Shown here piece after piece: positions 8,281 through 18,610 of a stretch of 22,306 bases of DNA. The first letter of the stretch is position 1. Each line of letters begins with the position of its first letter. The position numbers and the translations under genes are program-made. The notes beneath the pieces are model-generated. The model searched no databases, was not told the DNA's origin, and saw only the letters and a list, made by a program, of their open reading frames with translations. The stretch comes from Gnetum montanum (lineage: Eukaryota > Streptophyta > Gnetopsida > Gnetales > Gnetaceae). The DNA is taken from assembly GCA_015680685.1 (NCBI GenBank), contig MNCI01002773.1:1-22306 (forward strand). The letters are read 5' to 3'.

Positions 8281-8600
8281 ACCAAGTGTTGTGCTAGCGT
8301 ATACGCCCAGTTTTAAACCAAGTGTTGTGCTGGCGTCTACGCCCAGCGTCTACGCCCGGCGTCTACGCCCGACGCTCAGCATACACGCCTCACACGCACG
8401 CTCAGCAGGTGCAACAGGAGCAAGAATTGAAGCAAGTCGACGTCCAGCATCCATCAACGTATACGCCCCAGCGTATACGCCAGCATCTATCCAAGTCCAC
8501 GCCTAGCATATACGCCTAGCGTATACGCCCGGCGTTTACGCCCAGCATATACACCGGCCTGTTGTAGCGTATACGCCCAGCGTATACCATGTTTCTAAAT
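8281..8600. repeat. U3 repeats of LTR A with GCGTATACGC palindromes
   Basis: A 36 bp near-duplicate (ACCAAGTGTTGTGCTAGCG at 8281 and ACCAAGTGTTGTGCTGGCG at 8317) is followed by 12 bp units of GCGTCTACGCCC. The 10 bp palindrome GCGTATACGC occurs at 8297, 8471, 8519 and 8577. All lie within about 370 bp upstream of the TATA box, where transcription-factor sites of an LTR would be expected. Confidence 0.85.
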
Positions 8601-8661
8601 TGTAACGCCCGGTCTATACGCCACGTGTCTCCCAGTCCGATTTTCCCGGTAACCCTACCCC

Positions 8662-8669
8662 TATAAATA
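8662..8669 (+). promoter_or_regulatory. TATA box of LTR A
   Basis: CCTATAAATAGCCCAG, in a context (AACCCTA…CCTATAAATA) also seen at 13630 in LTR B and, in part, at 20119 in LTR C2. It marks the U3/R region and a start site near 8695. Confidence 0.8.
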
Positions 8670-8739
8670 GCCCAGTTTTCCGCATTTACCAGGTCGGCAA
8701 AAATTTACCAGAGCAAACCCAGAGCAATTACGCTGCAGA

Positions 8740-9210
8740 AACCCTCTTACGCTTACGCTTACGTTGGAAGTCCTGTACGCCGAGCACAATCCGCGCTCCG
8801 CCTACCGTGTCAGCCAGCTGCATCCCTGCGTCCACCGGGGCTTTATGTCCGCCTTGTGTCTTTACACGACTGCGTTAGACCGGTGCACAACATTTTAACT
8901 CTGTAATCCACTGCTTACGCTTGTTGCAAGTTCTTTTACAGTTTTACGTTAATTTGGCCCACGCTTTGTTTACGCCTGCTTACGTTCGCGCTTCGTTTGC
9001 GTCCGTATACGCTCACACTGCGTACGCTGTTTACATTTGCTTACGCTCTTTACGCTGGTTTACGTCGTTTACATTGTTTACGCTGTTCATGCCTGTATAC
9101 GCTTATGTTGTGCCTATATCTGTTTACGCCCGACCCTGTTTACGCCCTTTTACGCTTACGCTCTGTCTGTGCTTGTTTCACTGTTTACGCTTCGTTTACG
9201 TATAACCCAG
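8740..9210 (+). repeat. TTTACGC-rich R/U5 of LTR A
   Basis: Downstream of the TATA box, TTACGC or TACGCT words occur about twenty times, irregularly spaced and mostly in one orientation (for example GCTTACGCTTACGCTTACG at about 8751). The low-complexity composition yields spurious open frames at 8921-9378. Unlike U3, the words are not arranged as palindromes. Confidence 0.7.
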
Positions 9211-9299
9211 CGTATAACGCTTCGGCGGCGCTCGGGGAAATCTTTGTCTGATCCGCGTGCGGACCACCCAAGGTACCCTACCTTCGTGCATTCCAGCAC

Positions 9300-9300
9300 N
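9300..9300. other. Single ambiguous base at an abrupt composition junction
   Basis: One N separates CpG-rich LTR A, which lacks its 3' end, from CpG-poor LTR D, which lacks its 5' end. It may be an assembly join or a recombination junction. Confidence 0.7.
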
Positions 9301-10220
9301 TTGCCAAATTTTTCCACATTTTCTACATTTTTCATATTTTTCAACTCCAGCATAGTTCACCAAGGCCAGCATAGTTAGGATGGTGTCAACGTAGTCATAA
9401 AATTCCATTTACTATTTATCATAAATAGATGGACTTTGGTGGCTGTGATGTATTCCAAGATTACTATAAGCGGTAACTATGCTAAGAGTTGTGACTTGAA
9501 AATTGACATCAATCTATCAGCAATATGATAGTGATGTGTAGGCCCAAAAAATAGAAATTCCATACCTATAAAATGCAAATGTAGATACCTTATTTTGATT
9601 CCACCACTTTTTGACATAACAACATCATAGCCTCTTCCATAGCCTAAAAGCACTTTGCAACCAAAAGCCCGTGTAACTTGTCAACACGTTTTGGTAGGAA
9701 AAATTGGTACCTACACTGGGCACAAAGACTCCTATGTGATACCATTGCATCAAAGGTTAACATCCATTTGTGACCATATTGTTAATTCCAATAGAAACAA
9801 ATGCAAATTTGCTAGAAATTGGAGCTAGGAAGAATCTGGATCATGGAGTTCCAAGTGTAGACCATAGGCTCCAATGGACTTCAAGCTCCTTCAAGTGACT
9901 TCTTGTGCACATAGCACAAAATTCTATACTTTTTGAACCTACTATTTTATTTTCCATTTTAATAAAGTCATAGTTCATTATTTTGTAGATCTAAGTTCAC
10001 ATTTTCATTTCTGTGTCTTTTTTCATTCTAAACCTACAATTTCATTTCCATTTACATTTTTTTTTTTATTTACATTTATGTTTACACCACTATTTTACAC
10101 TTCCATAAGTCCTTGGATGATCAACCAGACTATCCAAGATGCCTTGGATTCCATTTTGAGAGGCCCTTGGGATTCAAGGGTAAAACTATTCCAGCATGTA
10201 GGAGATTCCAATTTCCATTC
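9301..10220 (+). mobile_element. LTR D: 5'-truncated LTR of the old CpG-depleted element
   Basis: Sequence from about 9340 to 9590 aligns with 19170-19400 in LTR C1: AGCATAGTT … CATTTACTATTT, then ATCAATCTATCAG, then CCTATAAAA (TATA at 9567-9574, counterpart at 19381). The conserved 3'-end box appears at 10105 (ATAAGTCCTTGGATGATCAA). The true start is missing at the N. The end is uncertain; TAGCAACTAAA at about 10221 could be a decayed primer-binding site. D and C1 are probably the two LTRs of one element. Confidence 0.65.
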
Positions 10221-12239
10221 TAGCAACTAAATTTTCCAAGTCCAACACAACATAGCCTATAACATGTACAAAAAATAATATGCATGACATGAATGGAAAC
10301 ATTAAGAATTGAAACATATAAAACAAATTAAAATTTAAAAATATTAATAGTTCAATGTTTGTAACATAGTAAACAAGGTCACAAAAGTTTAAACAATAAA
10401 TTATCTCTCAAACATCAAGGACTAACACTAGCCACAAAAATATGATCACATCAACAACATCATCAACAAAACAGTAGGAATAACCAAAGGCAATGATTAA
10501 ATGATGGCACTAAGGTGCTGCTAGAAAGGATTGAGGAGCACTTTCATCTCCACCACTGGGGCCACCAATGTCACCTAATACCTATACCATAATAAAAAAA
10601 TTTCAATCAGTAATCAACAATAGGTACAAATCCCAAATTGAATTTTGCAAAATTTTACTACGCACCCTAGTTAATGGTGAAATTAGCCATAGTAAAAACT
10701 CTATGAGGGCTAGTCAAAATTTTCTAAAAATTTAATAACTATTAAGAACTAAAACACCACATCTAAACACATTTTTAAACCTTTAAACATAGTGATAAAA
10801 ATATAACAACAACACCAACGTTGCCTATATAGACAAGGAGATTTGCAGTTTTCACAACCAAAACTACAACTATACAGGACTATCTACACTACAATGAAAA
10901 TGACATGTTGGGATTAAAAATTTTTGTTCTAGGTATAAGGCTATGTGGGCATAAGATTAAAATAAAATTGAAATCTATGGTAAAGTTCCAATCTTGAAAA
11001 AAATTTAAAATGTTGTCCAAAACCTTAAGCAAATTCAACCAAAAATTGTGCAACGACATGAAGTTGAAGAAAATAGCTATAGTAATTTAAGGATTAAAAA
11101 TATTAAAAAAAATTTAAAACTACCAGAATCCATTCTAAACCCTCCCTAACACCTCTAAGGATCCCTAAGAACCTATGACATTGGTTGGAAAAATTGTCCA
11201 AAGTACCAACATCACCCATCTTCACAAGGGTAAAACTGTGAAAGCCAAAAATCCCACTTTGCACAAGTTCATGAAAAAATTCACCAAAAATTAATTGTGT
11301 AATCAATATTCATCATTTCATAGCCTTTGGAGTCATTAAAACATAAAATAAAAATCCAAAACCTAAAGACCCAAAGAATTCCTAGCCATTTTTGTAAAAA
11401 AAAAAAAAAAATACCAAAGTAACATGAGAAAACACCAAAAACTCGAAACTCACTACACATTGGCTTGTGGAAAAATTCATAGAAAATCAACCATAGGCCA
11501 TAATTTATGGGTTAAAAAACTAGTTTCATTGTTAAACATAGTACTACAACTCCATGGTCATAAAAATTAAAAAATCCTAATCGTTTCCATACAATGAAAG
11601 ACAAAAGTGATGTTGCTTTTTTGTCCAAAACTATCCAAAAAATGCATAGGAAAGGTTGAAACAAATTTTTCATTCAATATATACCAATCCCATAACCAAA
11701 GAAAGACCAAAAAAATCCATAAAAATATCCTAGATCTAATGTATTAATTTTATAAAATTTAAATCTACCCAATACACAATTCTACACAAGAAAAAACTCC
11801 TAGGGCTCTAGCATAATTTTGAATAAAATGGCTAAGGATTTGTGTACCTAGGAGTTATGGCAATAGAGCATTCACCAATTAATGGTTATGGGAGGTTGGA
11901 GCAGCCTTCTAAAACTACATAAACCTCCTTCAAGGCTAAATTCTTGCTAGTAGAAGCCTTCATCTTGGACATTTTGATGATTGATACAAAAACAATAGAA
12001 TCCTTGAGCTTTGGGAATCTTTTTGTCAACTGTGCTTACTTTCTAGTGTGGGATGGCTAAGCAACACTAATAGTAGATGCAATTGAGGTAAGAATAGGAT
12101 CAAAGCTCTAGTTCTATGCACTAAATCCTAGAAGTAATAAGAGAATTATGATTTGTACAAAATTATAATCTGGAAATCACTCCCAAACTTATGCACCTAC
12201 CTTTAAAACCCTCATTTCCCCAAAACGTTCACACAAGTT
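10221..12239. other. Old element internal region, left part: AT-rich, no gene found
   Basis: This stretch is AT-rich and nearly free of CpG. No conserved protein was recognised in six frames. Two small minus-strand frames (11103-11306 and 11281-11490) share a pattern (FxEFFH near the start) because the DNA repeats with a spacing of about 185 bp, as seen in GCACAAGTTCATGAAAAAATTCA (near 11257) against GGCTTGTGGAAAAATTCAT (near 11461). It may be a very old, decayed extension of the array of about 190 bp to its right. Confidence 0.45.
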
Positions 12240-12609
12240 CCAGTGAACTCAATGATCATAATCGAAAAGTGGGGCTACATTGGATGAGTGGGAAATAAAT
12301 TCATACAAAAATTCAAATTTAAGATGGGTCCCACTAGGCACCTATGTGACTAGCCAATAAAAATCATGCTATGCTTGGATTTGAGCCTTCTCATAGTGAC
12401 TACACTAGGGTATAAGCATCCAAATGCCTTAAAATGGATTCCAAACTCCAAATACTACTATAATCCACCTCACAACCATCCATATATGTCATGAGACCTT
12501 ATGCCTAAAATGGGAAACTAGGTGTTGCCATTGATGAAAATTGAATACCAAGGAAGGTCAAAACTCACATCAAAACCTACTATTTTGGGAAACTATGCTG
12601 ACTAGCAAC
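12240..12609. repeat. Decayed ~190 bp tandem array, left of solo LTR B
   Basis: Core words ACTACACTAGGGTATAAGC (about 12400) and ACTATGCTGACTAGCAAC (about 12593) are spaced about 195 bp apart and match the core of the array that resumes at 14417. The solo LTR divides one core: left half ends CAACCTAAC, right half starts CTAACTAGTATAGTCC. Confidence 0.6.
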
Positions 12610-12614
12610 CTAAC
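12610..12614. repeat. Target-site duplication, left copy (CTAAC)
   Basis: The 5 bp CTAAC directly precedes TGAAACACCAC of LTR B and is repeated exactly at 14412-14416 after its terminal CA. Confidence 0.8.
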
Positions 12615-12689
12615 TGAAACACCACAAAATTTCAATTCTCAGAATCTTGACTACAAATTTGGCTAAGTGTCAAAAGAGTGACACTTTGC

Positions 12690-13300
12690 CCAAATTTTTC
12701 TAAGTGTTGAGTGTAGTCAACTCCAACTACTAGAGTTACAAAATTTTTCTAAGTGTCAAAATGATGGCACTTCCTACAAATTTGTCTGTGCAAACCTTTG
12801 CAAATTTTTCTAAGTGTTGGTGCTATGCTCCATAGCATAGCTAGTGCAGCATGCATGAAGGCATATTTTGCAAAACTTTTCTAAGTGTCAACAGCAATTG
12901 CATGAAAATTTTGTTAAGTGTTATGCTACACTCCCATTTCCCCTACTACACTCTAGAGCGTAGCCATCACAAGACACTAGTTTTGCAAAAAAAAATTCTA
13001 ATTGTTGAGTTACACATCTCGTGTGTAACACAAGATGAGTGTAGAAAGTTATAGAATTTTCTAAGTGTTGTGTTATGCTCCCATTGCCCCTACTGTGCTC
13101 TAGAGTGTAGCCAGTGTAGCACACCTTTCAATGGCCAGTTTTTCCTAAGTATCAAGCAAGAAGTTGTTAAGATAGCTCAACATGGAAGAGGAATTTAGCA
13201 AATTTTCTAATTCTTGAGGCTACCCCTCTTGCTACGTTCTATAGTGCAACCAGCATAGCAAAAACAAGGATTACGATCTTCACCAGATTCTTCTAAGTGT
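12690..13300 (+). repeat. Dispersed AATTTTTCTAAGTGT motif in U3 of LTR B
   Basis: CAAATTTTTCTAAGTGT or close variants occur about ten times (near 12693, 12749, 12799, 12878, 12908, 13053, 13138, 13202 and 13284), spaced about 35-90 bp apart. Between copies lies a second repeat, CTACACTCTAGAGCGTAGCC (about 12948) and its diverged copy about 145 bp later. All are upstream of the TATA box. Confidence 0.75.
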
Positions 13301-13325
13301 CCATGCTATGCCCTGTCCCCAGCCA

Positions 13326-13503
13326 ATGTCTCGTGTCTCACATGTAACACAGGATGAGTGTAGTAACTAGCATCCCATGTCCCACATGTAACATGGGACA
13401 AGCATAGCAACCAACATCTTGTGTCCTACACATAACATGAGACAAGCATAGTAGCTAGCATCCCATGTCCTACACATATCATGAGACAAGCGTAGTGACC
13501 AAA
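13326..13503 (+). repeat. ~44 bp hairpin tandem array x 4 in LTR B
   Basis: Units start at 13326, 13372, 13416 and 13460. Each has an inverted repeat, clearest in unit 2: TCCCATGT…ACATGGGA around CCCACATGTA. It is followed by CAAGCATAGTNNCNANC. The arms vary between units, and differences are mostly CpG-decay changes. Confidence 0.82.
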
Positions 13504-13629
13504 GTTAGAAAATTTTTGAACTTTTTTTGGTTACCTCCAGACTTAGAAATTTTTTTAAATTTTTCTTATGGTCCCACCTACCACACTACCACGTGGTGCC
13601 TGATCTACATTTTGGACTAACCCTAGCCC

Positions 13630-13637
13630 TATAAATA
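13630..13637 (+). promoter_or_regulatory. TATA box of LTR B
   Basis: AACCCTAGCCCTATAAATAC closely matches the TATA context in LTR A (AACCCTACCCCTATAAATAG). It is about 780 bp upstream of the LTR end, similar to the spacing in LTR C2. Confidence 0.78.
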
Positions 13638-14411
13638 CCCCTACACCCCAATTTTTTAGGGGGTTGCCTTTCACTTTTTACCAGTTGGGCAGTTGGCACT
13701 TTCATTTGGCATTTGGCATTTTGACATCTTGGCACTTAGCTCTATGGACAAACAAGACCCAGAGCACACCACACTATGGCCTTGTTGCAACCTTACACCA
13801 CACAGTACACTGTGACCCTTTTTCAACCCTACACTACATGGTACACCACAACTCCATTGTAGCCCTCTAGAACACTACACGATACACCACGATGACCAAC
13901 CCAGTAGGCATATTTCATCATAGCAAGCACCAAAATTTATAGCCTAGCACCATCGAGATTGTGACTACGCTCCCACTAAGCTTGTTGTATACTATGTACC
14001 TTTTGAGATCATTTTGGAATTAGCTACACTCCTCTTTTTGGGGTGGTGCACTTATGTTCTCAAATTCTGTTGCATTTATTAAGCATTTCTCTTTGGTATT
14101 TAGCATAACACTTGTATTTTTTTTCTTTTTCATATGTATTTGCATGCTTACATCACTGTTCTCAAGCCAAGACACCCTGCTACACTCTAGCTTAGCTGGA
14201 CCCAATGCCCACGTGTAACACATTATAAACCCTTCTTACAAATAGTCATCCTAACACCACGTAAGTCCCTATCTGATCAACCAGACCATTTAGAGGACCT
14301 CATTTCCATTTTTCCTAGCATGGCCCTCACATGGATTCAAGGTTAGGTTGTATGCTTATGGACCTCTCGGTGTTCCAACCACCAACATTTTCGAATGTTA
14401 GACTGACTACA

Positions 14412-14416
14412 CTAAC
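14412..14416. repeat. Target-site duplication, right copy (CTAAC)
   Basis: Exact copy of 12610-12614, directly after the terminal CA of LTR B. Confidence 0.8.
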
Positions 14417-16620
14417 TAGTATAGTCCCAAGTGGAATAGCATCTCCTATCATCAACGAAACTTCCAACTAACTTTAGAATTATCACACCATGCACTAAAT
14501 TGTAGCCATAGCATCCACTAGCTCCAAAACTTTATGAGATCAATCGAGAGATGCCAAAATCAACTATCTTACATCAACTACACTAAAGCCTACCTCACCT
14601 ACATTGGATAGTATATTTGATAAGAATTTGATTATTCAATGATTAAAATAACCTTTAATATGAAATTCCTTAATCTTTACATCGCCCTAGAACCTTCGGT
14701 GGCCTTAAAATGACAAATAATTAATCCAAAACAAGTTGAATTCCATGCCAAACCTATGACTACATTGGGGATGAGCCCATCTACACTAGCTAGCATATTC
14801 CTAGTGTAGATGGGTAGGGGATGGATATCAAAAGTGAAAAGTAGTAGGTAAAATGAAACACCTTGGATAACACACCTTCACATAGCTCTTGCTAAGCTTG
14901 AAATTGGAAATAACCAAATAAAAACTAGATATAACCTACTTTCATTTTGGAACTATGCTTGGAATGATCGTGACTATGCTAAATAGTGTACTCCTAGTGT
15001 AATGGAGTAAGGATTAACTACCAAATTGCATATAACCATCTCCAAACTACCATATCTTGCCTTCATATCCTTTTAGGACTTTTGGTTACTTCAAGCTATC
15101 AAATGATGAAATTAAGATCACCCAAAATGCACTTGAAGCCTTAGACTATGCTAGAAATACCCATGACTATGCTAGTCACCATAGTCCTAGTGTAGTCATC
15201 ATGTAAAAATTCCAAAATAAGTCTTGTACATGTCAAATCAACTTCCTAGTACATTATCTCAACCTCAAAACCCTACTAAAATCTTGAAAGGCCACTAAAC
15301 CTTGGAAACTAAGCTAAAAATGGAAAAAATTCATCACATTCCCCCATCTATGCTAGGACTATATGCTAGCCAGTGTAGTCCCTATGAGGAATGATCATGT
15401 TAACATACAAACAACCTCCAAAATCAACTATCCTAGGCCAAAACCCTAGCCAAGAACACCAGCAGCCCTAGGAATCCAAAAGCCTAGTTAGTTGATCATG
15501 AAAACCTACCTAAAGCTAAGACTTATATGTGACTACACTAGAGCAAGCTAGGAATCTGTTGGCTAGTGTAGTCTTAGCATAGTCCTTGCTCCAGAGTAGT
15601 TATGCTAATACTAGAACCATCAAAACTAACCATCCTAAGCCAAAACCCTAGCTGTAAATACCAATTACTCAAGAACATAAAAACTTAGTTGATCAACCAC
15701 AAAACTCTATCAAAGGTCAAGATGTACATGGTACTATGTTGAGGTAACCATGGACTACACTAGCCATCATAGTCCCAACATAGTCATGACCCTAAGATGG
15801 TTTAACTGACATTGCACAACTTTAAATGGCATAAAATTTAACTTAGGAAGTTTGAAAAACCTTGAAGATAACCATATTTTGATCTTGTTTGACCATGAAA
15901 ATCCCAAAACTTTCTTTGACTACACTCATATAGACTAGGACTATGCTAGCTAGCATAGCCCTAGCGTACACATGATTTTGGATAAGTTTGACTAGTGTCA
16001 CAATAATTCGAATGACCCAAAAACTGGCTTGAAAGCCTAAAACTTCACTTGACCCTACCTAGCTATTTTCACCTTGTTTCAATCATGAAAACAATAGATT
16101 TAGTTGATCCACACTAGGGCCATACTAGACTATGCTAGCCAGCATAGTCTAATGGGAAATGGTATCAAAAATCACTTTTTATAGCCTATTTTACCTTTCA
16201 AATGTCCAATTTTGCCCTTCCAAAATCTTGCCCTACTCTAGGAAATTGGCGAAGCCAAATTTTCAACCCTAAAACTTCTTGAACTCATTTTTTTCATTCA
16301 TCTACATTGGAACTACGTTGGCCAACATAATCCCTAGGTAGTCACTAGTTTTGACACCATTTCCAACTTCTATAGGCTAAAAACAAAGCTAAAATGCACC
16401 AATTCTCAACCCTAGTCCACTACGCAAGCCATACAAACCATTGAGAACTTAAAACTAGTCACAACAAACTTTGGGAACCACCTATTAATGTTGACTATGC
16501 TAAAGCCTATTATGACTATCTTAGCCAGCATAGTCCCCAGTTGGGACCTAGCATAGTCATAAGAAAATATGTTATTTTTTCCTTTAAATAACCTCTTCAA
16601 GTGTCCAAACTCACTTTTCA
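14417..16620. repeat. Decayed ~190 bp tandem array with palindromic core
   Basis: About ten copies of a core such as GACTATGCTAGCCAGCATAG occur near 14780, 14950, 15140, 15345, 15535, 15730, 15920, 16110, 16305 and 16495, spacing about 170-205 bp. Between cores a shared spacer is visible, for example CCTAGGCCAAAACCCTAGCC (about 15434) against CCTAAGCCAAAACCCTAGC (about 15638). The arms CTATGCT and AGCATAG are inverted repeats. Nearly all CpG is gone; the ancestral arms were plausibly CTACGCT and AGCGTAG. No coding sequence is seen. Confidence 0.75.
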
Positions 16621-17140
16621 ACCTTTTAGACCCACACCATGGTCCACTAAGGCCTAAAACTAGTAAAATCTAATCCTATTTGATCAATATTGATCATGTT
16701 TGACCATATGTTTTACACTTTGACTGATTTGGCCTTGTTCCATTATATTTCAACTTGTTAAGACCTTGTTGGACTTATTCGATCATCATTTGATCATCAA
16801 TTGGCCTCATTTGCCTTCTACTTGGCTTTGGTTTCACAATTTCTACTTATTATCTATCTTGTAATCTTAGTTGACCTTGTTTGACTTTTGATTAGTGTTA
16901 TTTATTGGGGTTTGACCATCCCTGATCATCATTTGATGCCATTCAACCATGATATGGCCCACTCAAGCCTAAAATTGGCAAAGTGTAATCATAGTTGATC
17001 ATGTTTGACCTTATGCTATCTTAATTTACCACTAGTGACTTCTCTTGACCATGTTTCAACCTATTTTAGAATCTATTTAAGCTATTTTGACCCACCTTCA
17101 GTTTATTATCAAAGTAGTTTACATTGTTTTTACATTATTT
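16621..17140. repeat. ~305 bp duplicated segment, TTGACC-rich
   Basis: CCATGGTCCACTAAGGCCTA … TTGATCATGTTTGACCATATG (about 16638-16709) recurs in diverged form at about 16949-17014 (CCACTCAAGCCTAAAA … TTGATCATGTTTGACCTTATG). Words such as TTGACC and TTTGATC are frequent throughout. No gene is visible. Confidence 0.55.
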
Positions 17141-18555
17141 AATAATTTTATTATGCAAGTGCCACTTGATGTGCTTATGTTATCATGCAGGAATAACCTA
17201 GAAAGATAAGGAAGAAAATTTGACTAGTCTTAAAGCCTAAAGAAACCTCTATTTTGATGTCATTAAACCAAGTTGACCTTACGTGCCCAAACCTTAAGCC
17301 TTGAAGCCATTCTATCATACACTCTTAGTGCTCTAGAGTACCTTGATGACCATTAACCTCGAAGCTAGAGACATCATGGAGGATGCCTTAGTTGAAATTC
17401 CCATCTAAATCATAATGGTGAGAAGAAAACATATAGGACCAAGTTCCTTAATAAAACTTAAGCTTTCTAATAATTCCATGAAGTTGTTACTATGCCATAT
17501 TAAAGCCATCACATAGACATTGATTACATCTAACACTTACATGTTTTCTTGTAGTGTTTACCATTATTAATAGGCTGGAACAAGTGACCAATGTTGGTAA
17601 CTCTAATGACCTACAACAAGTGAGATAGCAAGCTCTCTTTTTCTCTATTTGACATAATAAATGAACTAAAATTTTTATAAATCTAATGCACATTGCATAG
17701 ATCTCTATATGTTTCATTGATAGTAATCTATAGTAACATGGTTTGCTTATTATCTCATGTGGGCTTATGCATCATATTATAACAACATGTTTTCTTTGTC
17801 TTGTTTTCTTGTCCTCTTGGAGTTGTGCTTATAGGATGAAGTTAACATGTGACCTTGATGCATGAGATTTGGTTAGCTTCTCCTATTGTGCCAAGAGTGA
17901 TTATTTCATATCACTCCCATTACTATTCTTGAGCCACTACCTCATAGCTTGATTATAACCTTCCTCATCCTGAATGACAATGATGACCTACGTTCAACAT
18001 TCATGCATTGTGACCATGTAACATCTCCTTCATCATGATCCACCATTAAGTCCATTGAATGTAACACATCTCATTCAATGAAAAAACTAAATCAAACCCA
18101 GCCTTGTTAATGAAACTAGATGAAGATTTTGTCCCCTAAAAAAAGAAAAAAAAAGGAGGAAGCCAATTGCCAAGAAGTCAAACTATCAACCAAGACCAAA
18201 GATAACTAATGGCTTTAAACATGCAAAGGAAGGAGCCTAATGGCTGAAGAAACCTTGGAGTGAGATTTTGGTTCCTTAAAAACATTACCAAATGGTCAAC
18301 ACTTTAAAGCATGAAGCATTAAGCCTTAATTGATTATTCAACATGTTAGTGCCATATCATAGCCATGATGTCAACCTATGAAACTCATTATTAGCCCTCA
18401 TGACTATTTCTTTATGCAACAAGTATAACCTACAAATTTTACCATCTCATCATAACCTTATCCCATTATCACAAGCACTCTTTGGAATATTTTAACACTA
18501 CCAAATCAAGCATAGAAAGGAAACATTGGTGAGGGGCTAGGAGTGGAGTTTTATA
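17141..18555 (+). other. 3' non-coding region of the old element
   Basis: AT-rich and CpG-poor, with no recognised protein. The region near 17816-17836 resembles 7331-7352 in the 3' region of the pol element, which supports relatedness and a shared orientation. A purine-rich stretch (AAAAAAAGAAAAAAAAAGG, near 18140-18158) is not followed by an LTR start. Confidence 0.5.
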
Positions 18556-18557
18556 TT

Positions 18558-18601
18558 CTTTATTGATGTCTCTTAGGTCAATCCTCCAAACATCAACAAA
18601 G
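18558..18601 (+). other. Hairpin before polypurine tract of the old element
   Basis: Arms CTTTATTGATGT (18558-18569) and ACATCAACAAAG (18590-18601) pair over 12 bp with one mismatch. Relative to the copy at 8097-8143, GACGC has become GATGT on one arm and GCGTC has become ACATC on the other, so decay at the CpG left the pairing intact. Confidence 0.85.
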
Positions 18602-18609
18602 AGGGGCCA
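18598..18609 (+). promoter_or_regulatory. Polypurine tract of the old element
   Basis: AAAGAGGGGCCA identical to 8139-8150, followed by A and TGAAACACCAC. It shows that the LTR starting at 18611 is a 3' LTR in the plus direction. Confidence 0.85.
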
Positions 18610-18610
18610 A

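Larger units (their letters stand above)
8152..9299 (+). mobile_element. LTR A: 3' LTR of the pol element, 3' end lost at an N
   Basis: It begins TGAAACACCAC after the polypurine tract. U3 is rich in GCGTATACGC and GCGTCTACGCCC words, a TATA box lies at 8662-8669, and the part after it is full of TTTACGC words. Near 9252-9299 it shows TTTGTCTGATC … TTCCAGCA, similar to the conserved box near the 3' ends of LTRs B and C2. The expected terminal CA is not seen; sequence character changes abruptly at the N at 9300. CpG content is high, unlike the sequence to its right. Confidence 0.8.
12615..14411 (+). mobile_element. LTR B: solo LTR (1797 bp) with perfect 5 bp target-site duplications
   Basis: It starts TGAAACACCACAAAATTT, the same start as LTR A, and ends GACTACA, flanked on both sides by CTAAC. 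No polypurine tract precedes it and no element body follows, so it is a solo LTR left by recombination between two LTRs. U3 holds repeated CTAAGTGT motifs and a hairpin array, the TATA box is at 13630-13637, and the conserved 3'-end box is at 14261 (GTAAGTCCCTATCTGATCAA). CpG is depleted, so it is old. It is inserted within a core of the array of about 190 bp. Confidence 0.82.

Noticed and set aside
8921-9378. Overlapping Tyr/Leu/Cys-rich frames in LTR A
   Set aside because: They arise from TTTACGC repeats in R/U5 and have no domain.
11103-11490. Two minus-strand Phe-rich frames that resemble each other
   Set aside because: The likeness comes from a DNA repeat of about 185 bp in AT-rich sequence; no conserved domain.
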